Assembly: GCF_900129325.1 (NCBI RefSeq)
Contig: NZ_FQUP01000005.1
Location: forward strand, 62,001 to 126,000
Reading direction: 5' to 3'
Source of the DNA: Kaistia soli DSM 19436
GTDB lineage: Bacteria > Pseudomonadota > Alphaproteobacteria > Rhizobiales > Kaistiaceae
DNA: 64,000 bases
Position 1 is the stretch's first letter, and each line of letters opens with the position of its first letter. Below the pieces are notes generated by a model. The model had not been told where the DNA came from and did no database searches. It was given only the letters and a program-made list of their open reading frames with translations. The translations under genes were made by a program, and so were the position numbers. Positions 10,602 through 20,970 of this stretch are shown piece by piece.

Positions 10602-10623
10602 GGTCTCCGCCTTGGCGGAGACC
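10602..10623 (+). terminator. Perfect hairpin between ldtP and glyA
   Basis: GGTCTCCGCC (10602-10611), TT, GGCGGAGACC (10614-10623) is a perfect ten-base inverted repeat 33 bases after the ldtP stop. No T-run follows. It may end the ldtP transcript or protect its 3' end. Confidence 0.5.
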
Positions 10624-10698
10624 GCATGATATGGTACGTCGCCCGCGTTGCTGAGCGGCGCCGTCTGGCGGCGTGCTCGACCAGAAGGATCACCGGCC

Positions 10699-12006
<1,308 letters not shown>

Positions 12007-12018
12007 TCGGGGGCCGCC

Positions 12019-12495
12019 ATGCGCTGTCCCTATTGCGGAAGCGACGACACCCAGGTCAAGGATTCGCGCCCGTCGGAGGACAGCAACTCGATCCGCCGCC
12101 GTCGTGTCTGCACCGTCTGTGGCGGTCGTTTCACGACCTTCGAGCGCATCCAGTTGCGCGAACTCGTGGTGCTGAAGAAGAGCGGCCGCCGCGTGCCGTT
12201 CGATCGCGACAAGCTGATGCGGTCGGTCGAGATCGCGCTTCGTAAGCGTCCGGTCGATCCGGACCGCATCGAGCGGATGGTCAATGGCGTCGTCCGCCAG
12301 CTCGAATCGAGCGGTGAGAACGAAGTCAATTCCGACCAGATCGGCGTTCTCGTGATGGAGGGACTCAAAACCCTCGACGACGTCGCCTATGTCCGCTTCG
12401 CCTCGGTTTATCGCAATTTCCGCGAGGCCAAGGATTTCTCGGCAGTGCTCAGCGAACTTTCCTCGCTCGAGGCGATCGAGGACCAGCGTAAATAG
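12019..12495 (+). CDS. nrdR: Transcriptional repressor NrdR
   Basis: A 158-residue repressor of ribonucleotide reductase genes. The zinc ribbon has Cys3, Cys6, Cys31 and Cys34 (MRCPYCGS and CTVCGGRF). The ATP-cone domain covers about residues 49-139 and starts with [13 protein letters not shown]. Length and every motif match the family. It follows glyA closely and is likely co-transcribed with it and the riboflavin genes. Confidence 0.96.
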   Translation: MRCPYCGSDDTQVKDSRPSEDSNSIRRRRVCTVCGGRFTTFERIQLRELVVLKKSGRRVPFDRDKLMRSVEIALRKRPVDPDRIERMVNGVVRQLESSGENEVNSDQIGVLVMEGLKTLDDVAYVRFASVYRNFREAKDFSAVLSELSSLEAIEDQRK

Positions 12496-12527
12496 CGACA
12501 GGGCATCGCTGGCCCGGGGGCAGCAGC

Positions 12528-13661
12528 GTGGCGCAAGGGTTGATCGCTGATCCGGAGATGGACCGCAGGCTGATGGCCGCGGCGCTTCGCCATGGGCGTC
12601 GCAGCCAGGGTCGGACTCATCCGGCCCCGGCCGTCGGCGCGCTGATCGTCCGCTTCGAGGATGGTGCGCCGGTCATCGTCGGGCGCGGCGCGACATCCCC
12701 CGGCGGCGTCGGCCACGCCACGGAGATAGCGCTTGCCGAGGCAGGCGAGGCAGCACGCGGCGCCACCTGCTATGTTTCGCTGGAACCGGCTATCCGCCAT
12801 GCCGACGGCTATTCAGATACGGATGCGCTGATCGGGGCGGGCATCGCGCGTCTCGTCAGCGCGCTCGATGATCCCGACAGCCGGCGGACCCGGTCGGGCT
12901 ACGCCCGGCTGCGCGAGGCTGGCGTCGGTGTCACGGCTGGCGTGCTCGGCGAGGAGGCGCGACGGCTGCATGCGGGCTTCGTCAGTGTCGCAACGCTCGG
13001 CCGTCCCCATGTGACGCTGAAGCTTGCGGTTTCGGCTGATGGCATGATCGGGCGAAAAACCGGCGAACGCATGCTCGTCTCCGGGCCAGAGGCTTTCCAG
13101 CGTTTGCAGATGATGCGCATCGAAGCCGACGCCTCTCTGATCGGCATCGAGACAGCGCTGGTCAATGATCCGAGCCTCGTCGTACGCGCCGCCGGGATGC
13201 GCGCCTTCTCGCCCATTCGAATCGTCCTTGACCGCGACGCGCGGCTTGGCCTCACATCCGCGCTTGTAAAGAGCGCCGGCGAGACGCCGCTCTGGCTGAT
13301 CGTGGGTCCCGAGGCCGATGCGGGGGCCACCGCAGCGCTCGCCTCGGCCGGAGTCACGGTACTGCCGGTCGGCGCAAGTTCCGGCGGGCTCGATATCCGA
13401 GCCATGCTGAAACTGCTCGCGGAGCGGGGCATCACGCGGTTGCTGGTCGAAGGCGGCGCGCGCGTCGCCGCAACGCTGGTCTCGAACGGGCTTGCGGACG
13501 AAGTGGTGCTGTTCCGCGCGCCGGTCGTGATCGGGCCCGATGGCGTCCGCGCCCTGGCCGGCGGCGCCTTGTCGGCCATCGAGCGCAGTCCGCGCTACCG
13601 AATCATCGAGGACGCGCGGCTCGGCGAAGACCGCATGATCCGCTACGAAAGGACCAACTGA
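12528..13661 (+). CDS. ribD: RibD-family protein: degenerate deaminase domain fused to intact-looking pyrimidine reductase domain
   Basis: Normal RibD carries an N-terminal zinc deaminase and a C-terminal reductase acting on consecutive riboflavin intermediates. Here the fold and spacing of the deaminase half are kept but its site is not: the PNP motif reads PAP (Ala33), the HAE motif reads HAT (His63, Thr65), the EPC motif reads EPA (Ala88), and the second zinc cysteine is Asp97 in a segment that has lost GRTPPC. The reductase half (about 155-377) keeps KLAVSADGMIG, the NDPSLVVR region and the LLVEGGARVAATLVSNGLADE segment. The enzyme is probably only a reductase. The start is GTG at 12528 (alternative ATG at 12558). 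ribE follows after two bases. Confidence 0.85.
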   Translation: MAQGLIADPEMDRRLMAAALRHGRRSQGRTHPAPAVGALIVRFEDGAPVIVGRGATSPGGVGHATEIALAEAGEAARGATCYVSLEPAIRHADGYSDTDALIGAGIARLVSALDDPDSRRTRSGYARLREAGVGVTAGVLGEEARRLHAGFVSVATLGRPHVTLKLAVSADGMIGRKTGERMLVSGPEAFQRLQMMRIEADASLIGIETALVNDPSLVVRAAGMRAFSPIRIVLDRDARLGLTSALVKSAGETPLWLIVGPEADAGATAALASAGVTVLPVGASSGGLDIRAMLKLLAERGITRLLVEGGARVAATLVSNGLADEVVLFRAPVVIGPDGVRALAGGALSAIERSPRYRIIEDARLGEDRMIRYERTN

Positions 13662-13663
13662 CG

Positions 13664-14275
13664 ATGTTCACCGGGATCATCACCGATGTCGGCACCGTAA
13701 CCGCGGTCGAGCGCCGCAATGACGTCAATCGCATCACGATCGACAGTGCCTATGATCCCGCGACGATCGCGATTGGGGCCTCGATCGCCTGCGCCGGCGT
13801 CTGTCTCACGGTGATCTCGCTCAATCCGAAGGCCGAAGGTGGCACGTATTTCGACGTCGAGGCCGCGCCGGAAACGCTCGCCCTGACAGAGGTGGCGCAT
13901 TGGGACGAGGGCACGCGCATCAATCTCGAGCGCTCGCTGCGGCTTGGCGACGAGCTCGGCGGTCACATGGTGTCCGGCCACATCGATGGCCTCGCTACGA
14001 TCGTCGAACGCGAGGATCTCGGCGAGACGACCCGTTTCGTCTTCGAAGTGCCGCATGCCTATGCCCGCTTCATCGCCACCAAGGGTTCGGTTGCGCTCGA
14101 CGGCACATCGCTCACCGTGAACTGGGTCGAAGGCGATCGGTTTTCCGTACTGCTGATCCCGCACACGCTTCACGAGGACGTCACGACCTGGGGCAAGCGA
14201 CAGGTCGGCGATCGCGTCCATCTCGAGATCGACCAGATGGCGCGCTATGTCGCCCGTCTGACTGAAGCGGCCTGA
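13664..14275 (+). CDS. ribE: Riboflavin synthase, alpha subunit type
   Basis: This 203-residue enzyme dismutates two 6,7-dimethyl-8-ribityllumazine molecules to riboflavin. It shows the expected internal duplication: MFTGIITDVGTV and CAGVCLTV in the first half, MVSGHIDGLATI and ALDGTSLTVNWV in the second. Its ATG lies two bases after the ribD stop, so the two are translated from one message. A strong hairpin follows it. Confidence 0.95.
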   Translation: MFTGIITDVGTVTAVERRNDVNRITIDSAYDPATIAIGASIACAGVCLTVISLNPKAEGGTYFDVEAAPETLALTEVAHWDEGTRINLERSLRLGDELGGHMVSGHIDGLATIVEREDLGETTRFVFEVPHAYARFIATKGSVALDGTSLTVNWVEGDRFSVLLIPHTLHEDVTTWGKRQVGDRVHLEIDQMARYVARLTEAA

Positions 14276-14288
14276 TGGACCGTTAAGC

Positions 14289-14315
14289 GAGGATGCGCCG
14301 GGAAGGCGCATCCTC
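14289..14315. terminator. Strong hairpin between convergent ribE and isochorismatase-family gene
   Basis: GAGGATGCGCC (14289-14299), loop GGGAA, GGCGCATCCTC (14305-14315) is a perfect eleven-base-pair stem in the 48 bases between two converging genes. It is well placed to terminate both transcripts, although neither side has a long T-run. Confidence 0.65.
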
Positions 14316-14323
14316 CGCAAGTC

Positions 14324-15019
14324 CTAGAGATTGACCGGCACCGGTTCCTTGATGAAGCCGACGAGCGTGTCGGTATCCATGACATCCGCGAAGATCGTGA
14401 CCATGTTCTTCAGCGCGGCGTTGTGATCGGCGTCGCTGAGCGCCGAGGTGGCGTCCGAGACGAAAATCACCTTGTAGTTCATCTGCATGGCATCGCGGGC
14501 GGTTGCCTCGCAGCAGCAATTGGTAACGGTGCCGGAGATGATCAGCGTATCGATGCCGCGTTCGGCGAGGATCGACTGCAGCGGCGAGGCGCCGGGGAAG
14601 AAGCAGGAATAGCGGTTCTTGTCGATGACGAGGTCCGACGGGCCGACTTCGATGGCCGGATAGAGCTCCTGGCCATGCGTGCCCGGCCTTAGGATCGCCT
14701 TCACATTGTCGGAGCGACGGTCGCCGCAGAAATAGCGCAGCCAGATCGTCCAGTTCTGCTCGAAGTCCTCGTTCATCACCATGCGGGTGAAGATGTTGAC
14801 CCCGCCGGCGGCGGAGAGAGCGGCCGAGATGCGGTTGATGTTGTCGACCGTCTCGCGCGACTGCGGAACCTCGAGCTCCATGCCTTCCTCAAGGAACGCG
14901 TTCTGCATGTCGATGACGAGATGGGCCGTGCGGGCGGGGTTGATGTCCGAGAAGACATGGTCGACGCCGCGCCAGGTGCGCACCAGCTCCAGGGCCTCGT
15001 CGATATTCACGGCATGCAT
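14324..15019 (-). CDS. Isochorismatase-family cysteine hydrolase
   Basis: A 231-residue hydrolase of the isochorismatase fold, which cleaves amide, imide or vinyl-ether bonds. The catalytic triad is visible: Asp37 (HLVIDMQNAF), Lys134 (VIDKNRYSCF) and Cys169 in the unusual triple-cysteine TNCCCEATARDA. The ATG at 15019 has GGAG ten bases upstream; the frame runs open to 15142 without a better start. The substrate is unknown; the family includes ureidoacrylate, nicotinamide and N-carbamoyl amidases. It sits on the opposite strand between ribE and ribH, splitting the riboflavin genes. Confidence 0.75.
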   Translation of the reverse strand: MHAVNIDEALELVRTWRGVDHVFSDINPARTAHLVIDMQNAFLEEGMELEVPQSRETVDNINRISAALSAAGGVNIFTRMVMNEDFEQNWTIWLRYFCGDRRSDNVKAILRPGTHGQELYPAIEVGPSDLVIDKNRYSCFFPGASPLQSILAERGIDTLIISGTVTNCCCEATARDAMQMNYKVIFVSDATSALSDADHNAALKNMVTIFADVMDTDTLVGFIKEPVPVNL

Positions 15020-15353
15020 GGACAGTCTCCGGTTTTCTGCGACAGCCGCCGCATCGGGGGTGATGACGGAAAGCATTGCCGAAGCGGCCAGGCGGTCAAG
15101 GCCTCCGACGCGAAATCCGTGCGTCGTCCGGCCTTTTAGCAACGCGACGGGGCGAGTGGGACGAGCTCCATGCCGGTCAGCTGCGGGCCACCGAAGGACG
15201 AAGGAAGCGCCGCGGCTTTGTAGCCTGTCCCCGAATTTCGGCGCGCCCTACCGCCAAGCCTGCGTCATCCCGCCTTGAGTCCTGATTTTTGCTTTACAGC
15301 CCGGGGCGGCGCATGGTTCACCTGCCGACCATTCGGAGCCAGAAAGATACCCC
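15020..15353. other. Divergent intergenic region before ribH
   Basis: These 334 bases separate the divergent isochorismatase-family gene and ribH. I see no gene. I looked for the conserved helices of an FMN riboswitch ahead of ribH and did not find them. Promoters for both directions must lie here but are not obvious. Confidence 0.5.
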
Positions 15354-15806
15354 ATGAGCGAAGCGTCGCCGCACCTTCTCGTTATCGATGCCCGTTTCTA
15401 CGAAGACATTTCGGACGAACTCTTTTCAGGGGCCAAGCAGGCCATCGAGCGTGCCGGCGCCACGCTCGACCGGGTCTCGGTGCCGGGCGTGCTGGAGATT
15501 CCGGCCGCGCTGTCGATGGCGCTCGCCTCGATGGAAGACGGGGAGGTCGACTATGACGGCTTCGTCGTGCTCGGCTGCGTCATTCGCGGCGAGACGTCCC
15601 ACTACGATATCGTCGCCAATGAATCGGCGCGGGCCATCATGGACATGGCAGTGATCGAGGCGCTCGCCATCGGCAATGGCATCCTCACCGTCGAGAACGA
15701 TGCGCAGGCCTATGCCCGTGCGCGCGTCGCCGAGAAGAACAAGGGCGGCGCTGCCGCCGAAGCGGCGCTGGCCATGATCGCGCTGCGTCGCAAGTTCGGT
15801 CTCTGA
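15354..15806 (+). CDS. ribH: 6,7-dimethyl-8-ribityllumazine synthase
   Basis: A 150-residue enzyme joining the pyrimidine intermediate with dihydroxybutanone phosphate to form lumazine, the substrate of riboflavin synthase. Motifs are [34 protein letters not shown] with the catalytic histidine, and [16 protein letters not shown]. It starts the ribH-nusB-thiL run; nusB begins one base after its stop. The family assembles as decamers or 60-mers; oligomeric state is not readable here. Confidence 0.95.
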   Translation: MSEASPHLLVIDARFYEDISDELFSGAKQAIERAGATLDRVSVPGVLEIPAALSMALASMEDGEVDYDGFVVLGCVIRGETSHYDIVANESARAIMDMAVIEALAIGNGILTVENDAQAYARARVAEKNKGGAAAEAALAMIALRRKFGL

Positions 15807-15807
15807 C

Positions 15808-16338
15808 ATGACACCTGTGGACAAGGCGCCGGCCGAGCGGGCCGTCCGCCCCGCCAACCAGCGAGGCGTCGCCCGCCTCGCGGCGGTTCAGGCGCTCTAC
15901 CAGATGGATGTCGGCGGCGCGCCGCTGACGGAAGTCGTGGCGGAGTTCGAGAATTTCCGCCTCGGCAAGGAAGTCGACGGCGACCAGTATCGCGATGCCG
16001 ACGCAGCGTTCTTCCGCGACATCATGGCGGGGGTCGTGCGCGAGCAGCGCAATCTCGATCCGGCGATCCATACCTCGCTTTCGGCCGATTGGCCGCTCAG
16101 CCGCATCGACGTGACGCTGCGCGCAATCCTGCGCTGCGGGACGTATGAGCTGGTCGGCCGCCGCGACGTGCCCGCGCGCGTCGTCATCACCGAATATGTC
16201 GACGTTGCGCGTGCATTCTTCGGCATCGGCGACGAGATCAAGCTGGTCAATGCCGTGCTCGACACGGCCGCCCGCCGCTTGAGGCCCGACGAGTTCCCGG
16301 GCGAAGCGCCCGATCGCCAAGGCCAGAGGAATGGCTGA
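15808..16338 (+). CDS. nusB: Transcription antitermination factor NusB
   Basis: A 176-residue all-helical protein that binds boxA RNA with NusE (S10) for rRNA antitermination. Recognisable blocks are [16 protein letters not shown] at the start, and [18 protein letters not shown] and [13 protein letters not shown] toward the end. It follows ribH with a one-base gap and overlaps thiL by eight bases, so the three genes are tightly coupled. Confidence 0.95.
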   Translation: MTPVDKAPAERAVRPANQRGVARLAAVQALYQMDVGGAPLTEVVAEFENFRLGKEVDGDQYRDADAAFFRDIMAGVVREQRNLDPAIHTSLSADWPLSRIDVTLRAILRCGTYELVGRRDVPARVVITEYVDVARAFFGIGDEIKLVNAVLDTAARRLRPDEFPGEAPDRQGQRNG

Positions 16339-17326
16339 CGAGACGGCGCGGCCGGGCGAATTCGACCTGATCGCCCGCTATCTTCGCCCGCTCGCCGACG
16401 ATCCGGCCGCGCTCAATCTCACCGATGATGCCGCGGCGTTCACGCCGCCGCCGGGCGCCGATCTCGTCCTCACCAAGGATATGGTGGCCGCCGGCATTCA
16501 CTTCTTCCCGAACGACGCCGCCGCCTCGATCTCCCGCAAGGCGTTGCGCGTCAATCTCTCGGATCTCGCCGCCAAGGGGGCTCGTCCTGTCGGCTATCTG
16601 CTGGGACTAGCGCTGCCTGCCGACTGGACGGCGGACTGGATGGCGGATTTTGCCGCGGGCCTTGCCGAAGACCAGAGGGCCTATGGCATCACGCTGCTCG
16701 GTGGCGACACGGTCAAGGCGCCCAGCGGTCTGACGCTGTCGATCACCGCCATCGGCGCCGTCCCTTCCGGCACCATGGTGCGCCGTGGCGGGGCGCGTGT
16801 CGGTGACGTCCTGTTCGTTTCCGGGACCATCGGCGATGCCGCGCTCGGGCTTCGCCTCCGCCTCGGCACGATCGACGGAACGCCGGCAGGCGAGGGCGCA
16901 GGGCATCTCCTTGATCGCTATCTGCATCCCCAGCCTCGTCTGGCTCTGGCAGAAGCGGTGCGTCTCCATGCCTCCGCCGCGCTCGATGTTTCGGACGGTC
17001 TGGTGGGCGATCTCGGTCACATCCTCAAGGCCTCCGGTGTCGGTGCGCGGATCGAGGCGGCGCGGGTGCCGCTGTCGGCCGCCGCTCGCGCCCTTGTCGA
17101 AGCTGACCCTTCGGCGCTTGGCAGCGTGCTCTCCGGCGGTGATGACTATGAGATCCTCGCCAGCGTGCCGCGCGATCACGTCGCGGCCTATCAGTTAGCA
17201 GCGGCGGCCGCTGGCGTTCCCGTGACGCCGATCGGCGAGATCATCGCCGGGGCGGGTCCAGCTCTGGTCGTGGGAAGCGATGGTGCGCCGATACGTCTGG
17301 AGCGCGCCTCTCATGACCATTTCTGA
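16331..17326 (+). CDS. thiL: Thiamine-monophosphate kinase
   Basis: A 331-residue ATP-dependent kinase converting thiamine monophosphate to the diphosphate cofactor. The N-terminus shows the family pattern DDAAAF...[14 protein letters not shown], then [24 protein letters not shown] and [11 protein letters not shown] follow, with SGGDDYE near residue 265 in the C-terminal half. The start lies inside the end of nusB. It also overlaps the next gene. Confidence 0.94.
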   Translation: MADETARPGEFDLIARYLRPLADDPAALNLTDDAAAFTPPPGADLVLTKDMVAAGIHFFPNDAAASISRKALRVNLSDLAAKGARPVGYLLGLALPADWTADWMADFAAGLAEDQRAYGITLLGGDTVKAPSGLTLSITAIGAVPSGTMVRRGGARVGDVLFVSGTIGDAALGLRLRLGTIDGTPAGEGAGHLLDRYLHPQPRLALAEAVRLHASAALDVSDGLVGDLGHILKASGVGARIEAARVPLSAAARALVEADPSALGSVLSGGDDYEILASVPRDHVAAYQLAAAAAGVPVTPIGEIIAGAGPALVVGSDGAPIRLERASHDHF

Positions 17327-18542
17327 CCTGCCGCCGAGCGCTCTCGATGCGGCCGTCCGGCGCAACGCCTTTGTCCTGACCGCTGCGACCGCCTTTGGCG
17401 GATCGATGATGCCGATCGCAGTCGCCTTCGGCGGGCTCGCGGGCATCTATCTGCTTGGGGCCGACAAATCGCTGGCGACGGTACCCATTACCGCGCTGAC
17501 GGTCGGCTCTGCGCTCTCCACGATTCCCGCCGCGACGCTGATGGCCCGGCTCGGACGCCGCCGGGGCCTCGTCCTCGGCGCAATGCCGGCGATCATGGGC
17601 GGCCTGCTCGCCGCCTATGCCATCATAGCCGGGCAATTCTGGCTCTTGGCCTTCGCCTGCCTCTTCATTGGCGCCTCGGCGGCCTTCAACCAGCAGTATC
17701 GCTTCGCGGCTGTCGATGCCGGAGACGAGAAGGCGCGCACGCGGGCGCTCGCTCTGGTCATGGGCGGCGGCGTCCTCTCGGCGGTGCTGGGGCCGCAGGC
17801 GGCGATCTTCACGCGCGACCTCTTCAGTCCGATCCCCTTTGCCGGCGCTTATGTTGCCATCGCCCTCTTCGCGCTGCTTGCTGCGCTGACGGTCAGCCGC
17901 TTTCGCGATCTCGTGACGCCACATCCGCGTGGCAGCAGCCATGATCGCGGCAGGCCGCTGGCAGAGATCGCACGGCAGCCGCGCTTTATCGCCGCCGTGC
18001 TCTGCGGCGTCGCTTCCTATGCGATGATGACGCTGGTGATGACAGCGGCGCCGATCGCGATGATCGGCTGCGGGCTCAGCCAAAGCGATGCGGCACTCGG
18101 CATCCAGTGGCATGTCATGGCGATGTTCGCGCCGAGCTTCTTCACCGGGCGGCTGATCACCCGTTTCGGCAAGGACCGGATCGTCATCGCCGGCCTTGGC
18201 CTGCTGTCAGCCTGCGCTGTCGTCTCGCTGCTTGGGCTCACGGTCTGGCACTTCTGGGGCGCGCTGGTCCTCCTCGGACTTGGCTGGAATTTCGGCTTCA
18301 TCGGTGCGACCGCGATGCTCACCGAGACCTACCGGCCGGAAGAGAAGGGCCGCATCCAGGGTCTCAACGACTTCCTCGTCTTCGCCGTCTCGGCCTGTGC
18401 TTCGCTGCTGGCCGGGCTGCTGATCGGCGGGCCGGGATGGGGCTTCATCAACGGGATCGTCTTCCCCGTTTCGGCCCTTGCGCTCGGGGCGCTTGCGCTC
18501 GCCGCGGTGACACGCCGGACTTTCCCGACACCCGCACCTTGA
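17313..18542 (+). CDS. MFS transporter
   Basis: A protein of about 409 residues with twelve hydrophobic segments and the major-facilitator loop LMARLGRRRGLVLG between helices 2 and 3. A similar basic loop (GRLITRFGKDRIVIAG) appears in the second half. I place the start at the ATG at 17313, 14 bases inside the end of thiL, rather than the GTG/ATG-like start at 17280. Substrate is unknown; the overlap with thiL only suggests co-expression, not a thiamine role. Confidence 0.85.
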   Translation: MTISDLPPSALDAAVRRNAFVLTAATAFGGSMMPIAVAFGGLAGIYLLGADKSLATVPITALTVGSALSTIPAATLMARLGRRRGLVLGAMPAIMGGLLAAYAIIAGQFWLLAFACLFIGASAAFNQQYRFAAVDAGDEKARTRALALVMGGGVLSAVLGPQAAIFTRDLFSPIPFAGAYVAIALFALLAALTVSRFRDLVTPHPRGSSHDRGRPLAEIARQPRFIAAVLCGVASYAMMTLVMTAAPIAMIGCGLSQSDAALGIQWHVMAMFAPSFFTGRLITRFGKDRIVIAGLGLLSACAVVSLLGLTVWHFWGALVLLGLGWNFGFIGATAMLTETYRPEEKGRIQGLNDFLVFAVSACASLLAGLLIGGPGWGFINGIVFPVSALALGALALAAVTRRTFPTPAP

Positions 18543-18629
18543 CCTCCGCCCAAACCCGTTCTCAACTCTGATTCCAGGGGGATCGAGCCGGGAGGAACGG
18601 TGCTTTTTCCCCTTGCAGTTTGGGCCGGC

Positions 18630-18647
18630 TTGACGCGCCAGCGTCAA
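18630..18647. promoter_or_regulatory. Inverted repeat upstream of hppA
   Basis: TTGACGC (18630-18636), GCCA, GCGTCAA (18641-18647) is a perfect seven-base inverted repeat 31 bases before the hppA start. Its left half looks like a -35 hexamer, so it could be an operator overlapping a promoter or a leader hairpin. Confidence 0.35.
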
Positions 18648-18678
18648 CAGAACGAGCCGGGCAGGGAGGAATGAGAAC

Positions 18679-20823
18679 GTGATTTATCTGATCATTCTAT
18701 GCGCGCTGGTGGCTCTCGCCTATGGCGCATGGGCGACGCAGTCTGTGCTCGCAGCCGACGCCGGATCGGCGCGGATGCAGGAGATCGCCGCCGCCATCCG
18801 CGAGGGCGCGAGCGCCTATCTCAGGCGGCAATATCTCACAATCGCCATCGTCGGCGTCGTCATCTTCATCATCGTTGCCTGGCTGCTGTCGCTGACGGTC
18901 GCCATCGGCTTCGCCATCGGGGCGATTCTCTCGGGCATCACGGGCTTCATCGGCATGAACGTCTCGGTTCGTGCCAATGTCCGCACCGCCCAGGCGGCAA
19001 CGAAGAGTCTTGCCGAGGGGCTGGAGATCGCCTTCAAGTCTGGCGCCATCACCGGCATGCTGGTCGCCGGCCTCGCTTTGCTCGGCGTCGCCGTCTACTA
19101 CCTCGTGCTGACCAGCTTCGCCGGCTATCAGCCGAACGATCGAGTCGTGATCGACGCGATGGTTGCGCTCGGTTTCGGCGCCTCGCTCATCTCGATCTTC
19201 GCCCGTCTCGGCGGTGGCATCTTCACCAAGGGCGCCGATGTCGGCGGCGACCTCGTCGGCAAGGTCGAAGCCGGCATTCCCGAGGATGATCCGCGCAATC
19301 CTGCCACGATCGCCGACAATGTCGGCGACAATGTCGGTGACTGCGCCGGCATGGCAGCCGATCTTTTCGAAACCTATGCGGTGACCCTCGTCGCCACCAT
19401 GGTTCTCGCCTCGATCTTCTTCGCGGCCTCGCCGATGCTGCCGACGATCATCCTGTTTCCGCTCGGCATCGGCGCCGTCTGTATCCTGACCTCGATCGCC
19501 GGCACCTTCTTCGTCAAGCTCGGCGCCAACCAGTCGATCATGGGTGCGCTCTACAAGGGCTTCATCGCCTCGGCGCTGCTGTCGATCGTCGGGCTTGCCA
19601 TCGCGACTCAGCTCTTCATTGGCTGGGGCGAGATCGGCACCGTGGGCGGGGCGAGCATCACGGGGCTGAACCTCTTCTTCTGCGGCCTTGCGGGTCTCGC
19701 TGTCACCGGCGGCATCGTCTGGATCACCGAGTACTACACCGGCATCGGCTATCGCCCGGTGCGCTCGATCAGCCAAGCCTCGGTGACCGGCCACGGCACC
19801 AATGTCATCCAGGGCCTTGCCGTTTCGCTGGAGGCGACCGCGGTGCCGACGCTGATCATCGTCGTCGGCATCATCGTCACCTATTCGCTCGCCGGCCTGT
19901 TCGGCACGGCGATCGCCGTCTCGACCATGCTCGGTCTTGCCGGCATGGTGGTGGCGCTCGACGCCTTCGGGCCGGTCACCGACAATGCCGGCGGCATCGC
20001 GGAAATGGCCGGCCTGCCCAAGGAAGTGCGTAAGTCGACCGATGCGCTTGATGCGGTCGGCAACACGACCAAGGCAGTCACCAAGGGCTATGCGATCGGC
20101 TCGGCCGGTCTCGGCGCGCTGGTTCTGTTTGCGGCCTACAACTACGACCTGACCTACTTTATCGCGGAGGCGAACAAGGAGGGGGCGACGGCGTTCCAGT
20201 ATTTCAAGGGCGTCATTCCCGACTTCACGCTGTCGAACCCCTATGTCGTGGTTGGGCTGCTGCTCGGCGGCCTCATCCCCTACATCTTCGGCGGGATCAC
20301 AATGACCGCCGTCGGCCGTGCCGCTGGCGCGATCGTCGAGGAAGTCCGGCGGCAGTTCCGCGAGAAGCCCGGCATCATGGCCGGTACCGACAAGCCGGAC
20401 TACGGCAAGGCGGTCGACATTCTCACCAAGGCCGCCATCCGCGAGATGGTGGTTCCCTCTCTGCTGCCGGTGCTCGCGCCGATCGTCGTCTATTTCGCGA
20501 TCTATTGGATCGCGGGCAAAAGCGAGGCCTTCTCGGCCGTCGGCGCCATGCTGCTCGGCGTCATCGTCACCGGCTTGTTCGTGGCGATCTCGATGACATC
20601 AGGCGGTGGCGCCTGGGACAATGCCAAGAAGTCGTTCGAGGATGGCTTCACCGATGCCAACGGCCAAACCCATTACAAGGGTTCGGACGCGCACAAGGCC
20701 TCGGTGACAGGCGACACGGTCGGCGATCCCTACAAGGACACGGCCGGCCCGGCAGTGAACCCGGCGATCAAGATCACCAACATCGTTGCGCTGCTGCTGC
20801 TCGCGGTGCTGGCGCATCATTGA
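18679..20823 (+). CDS. hppA: K+-independent membrane-bound proton-translocating pyrophosphatase
   Basis: A 714-residue protein with about 16 membrane helices that couples pyrophosphate hydrolysis to proton export across the inner membrane. Catalytic loops are visible: [52 protein letters not shown], and the C-terminal [17 protein letters not shown]. Lys465 in [10 protein letters not shown] marks the potassium-independent class, where potassium-dependent enzymes have Ala. The start is GTG at 18679, eight bases after GGGAGGA. A GC hairpin follows the stop. Confidence 0.95.
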   Translation: MIYLIILCALVALAYGAWATQSVLAADAGSARMQEIAAAIREGASAYLRRQYLTIAIVGVVIFIIVAWLLSLTVAIGFAIGAILSGITGFIGMNVSVRANVRTAQAATKSLAEGLEIAFKSGAITGMLVAGLALLGVAVYYLVLTSFAGYQPNDRVVIDAMVALGFGASLISIFARLGGGIFTKGADVGGDLVGKVEAGIPEDDPRNPATIADNVGDNVGDCAGMAADLFETYAVTLVATMVLASIFFAASPMLPTIILFPLGIGAVCILTSIAGTFFVKLGANQSIMGALYKGFIASALLSIVGLAIATQLFIGWGEIGTVGGASITGLNLFFCGLAGLAVTGGIVWITEYYTGIGYRPVRSISQASVTGHGTNVIQGLAVSLEATAVPTLIIVVGIIVTYSLAGLFGTAIAVSTMLGLAGMVVALDAFGPVTDNAGGIAEMAGLPKEVRKSTDALDAVGNTTKAVTKGYAIGSAGLGALVLFAAYNYDLTYFIAEANKEGATAFQYFKGVIPDFTLSNPYVVVGLLLGGLIPYIFGGITMTAVGRAAGAIVEEVRRQFREKPGIMAGTDKPDYGKAVDILTKAAIREMVVPSLLPVLAPIVVYFAIYWIAGKSEAFSAVGAMLLGVIVTGLFVAISMTSGGGAWDNAKKSFEDGFTDANGQTHYKGSDAHKASVTGDTVGDPYKDTAGPAVNPAIKITNIVALLLLAVLAHH

Positions 20824-20829
20824 AAGGGT

Positions 20830-20851
20830 GCCGGGGCAGCAACGCCCCGGC
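20830..20851 (+). terminator. GC-rich hairpin after hppA
   Basis: GCCGGGGC (20830-20837), loop AGCAAC, GCCCCGGC (20844-20851) is a perfect eight-base-pair stem seven bases after the hppA stop. There is no T-run, so termination strength is uncertain. Confidence 0.5.
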
Positions 20852-20920
20852 TCCATCACCCGCGCTGAGAGCGAGGCGTTTTCCGGCGGCGGTCGTCAGG
20901 GAGTGCTTCACGCTTCAATA

Positions 20921-20954
20921 GAAAAAGCCCTCGGCCTGATATGGCCGAGGGCTT
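20921..20954 (-). terminator. Rho-independent terminator of bamE
   Basis: AAGCCCTCGGCC (20925-20936) pairs perfectly with GGCCGAGGGCTT (20943-20954) around a six-base loop. Read on the minus strand the stem is followed by a run of Ts (complement of 20921-20926), which is the textbook form, 17 bases after the bamE stop. It could also stop hppA read-through. Confidence 0.8.
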
Positions 20955-20970
20955 TGAGGTTTGTACGCGA

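Noticed and set aside
10570-10698. Glycine riboswitch or similar leader before glyA
   Set aside because: The only structure seen is the simple ldtP-proximal hairpin; no aptamer-like conserved segments were found.
12661-12840. Possible frameshift explaining the abnormal RibD deaminase motifs
   Set aside because: The spacing between His63 and the following AL/AG landmarks, and between Glu86 and ALI, equals that of normal RibD in the same frame. Other frames do not restore HAE or EPC, so these are substitutions rather than a shift.
15020-15353. FMN riboswitch upstream of ribH
   Set aside because: None of the conserved helix-closing segments of the element could be recognised in this region.
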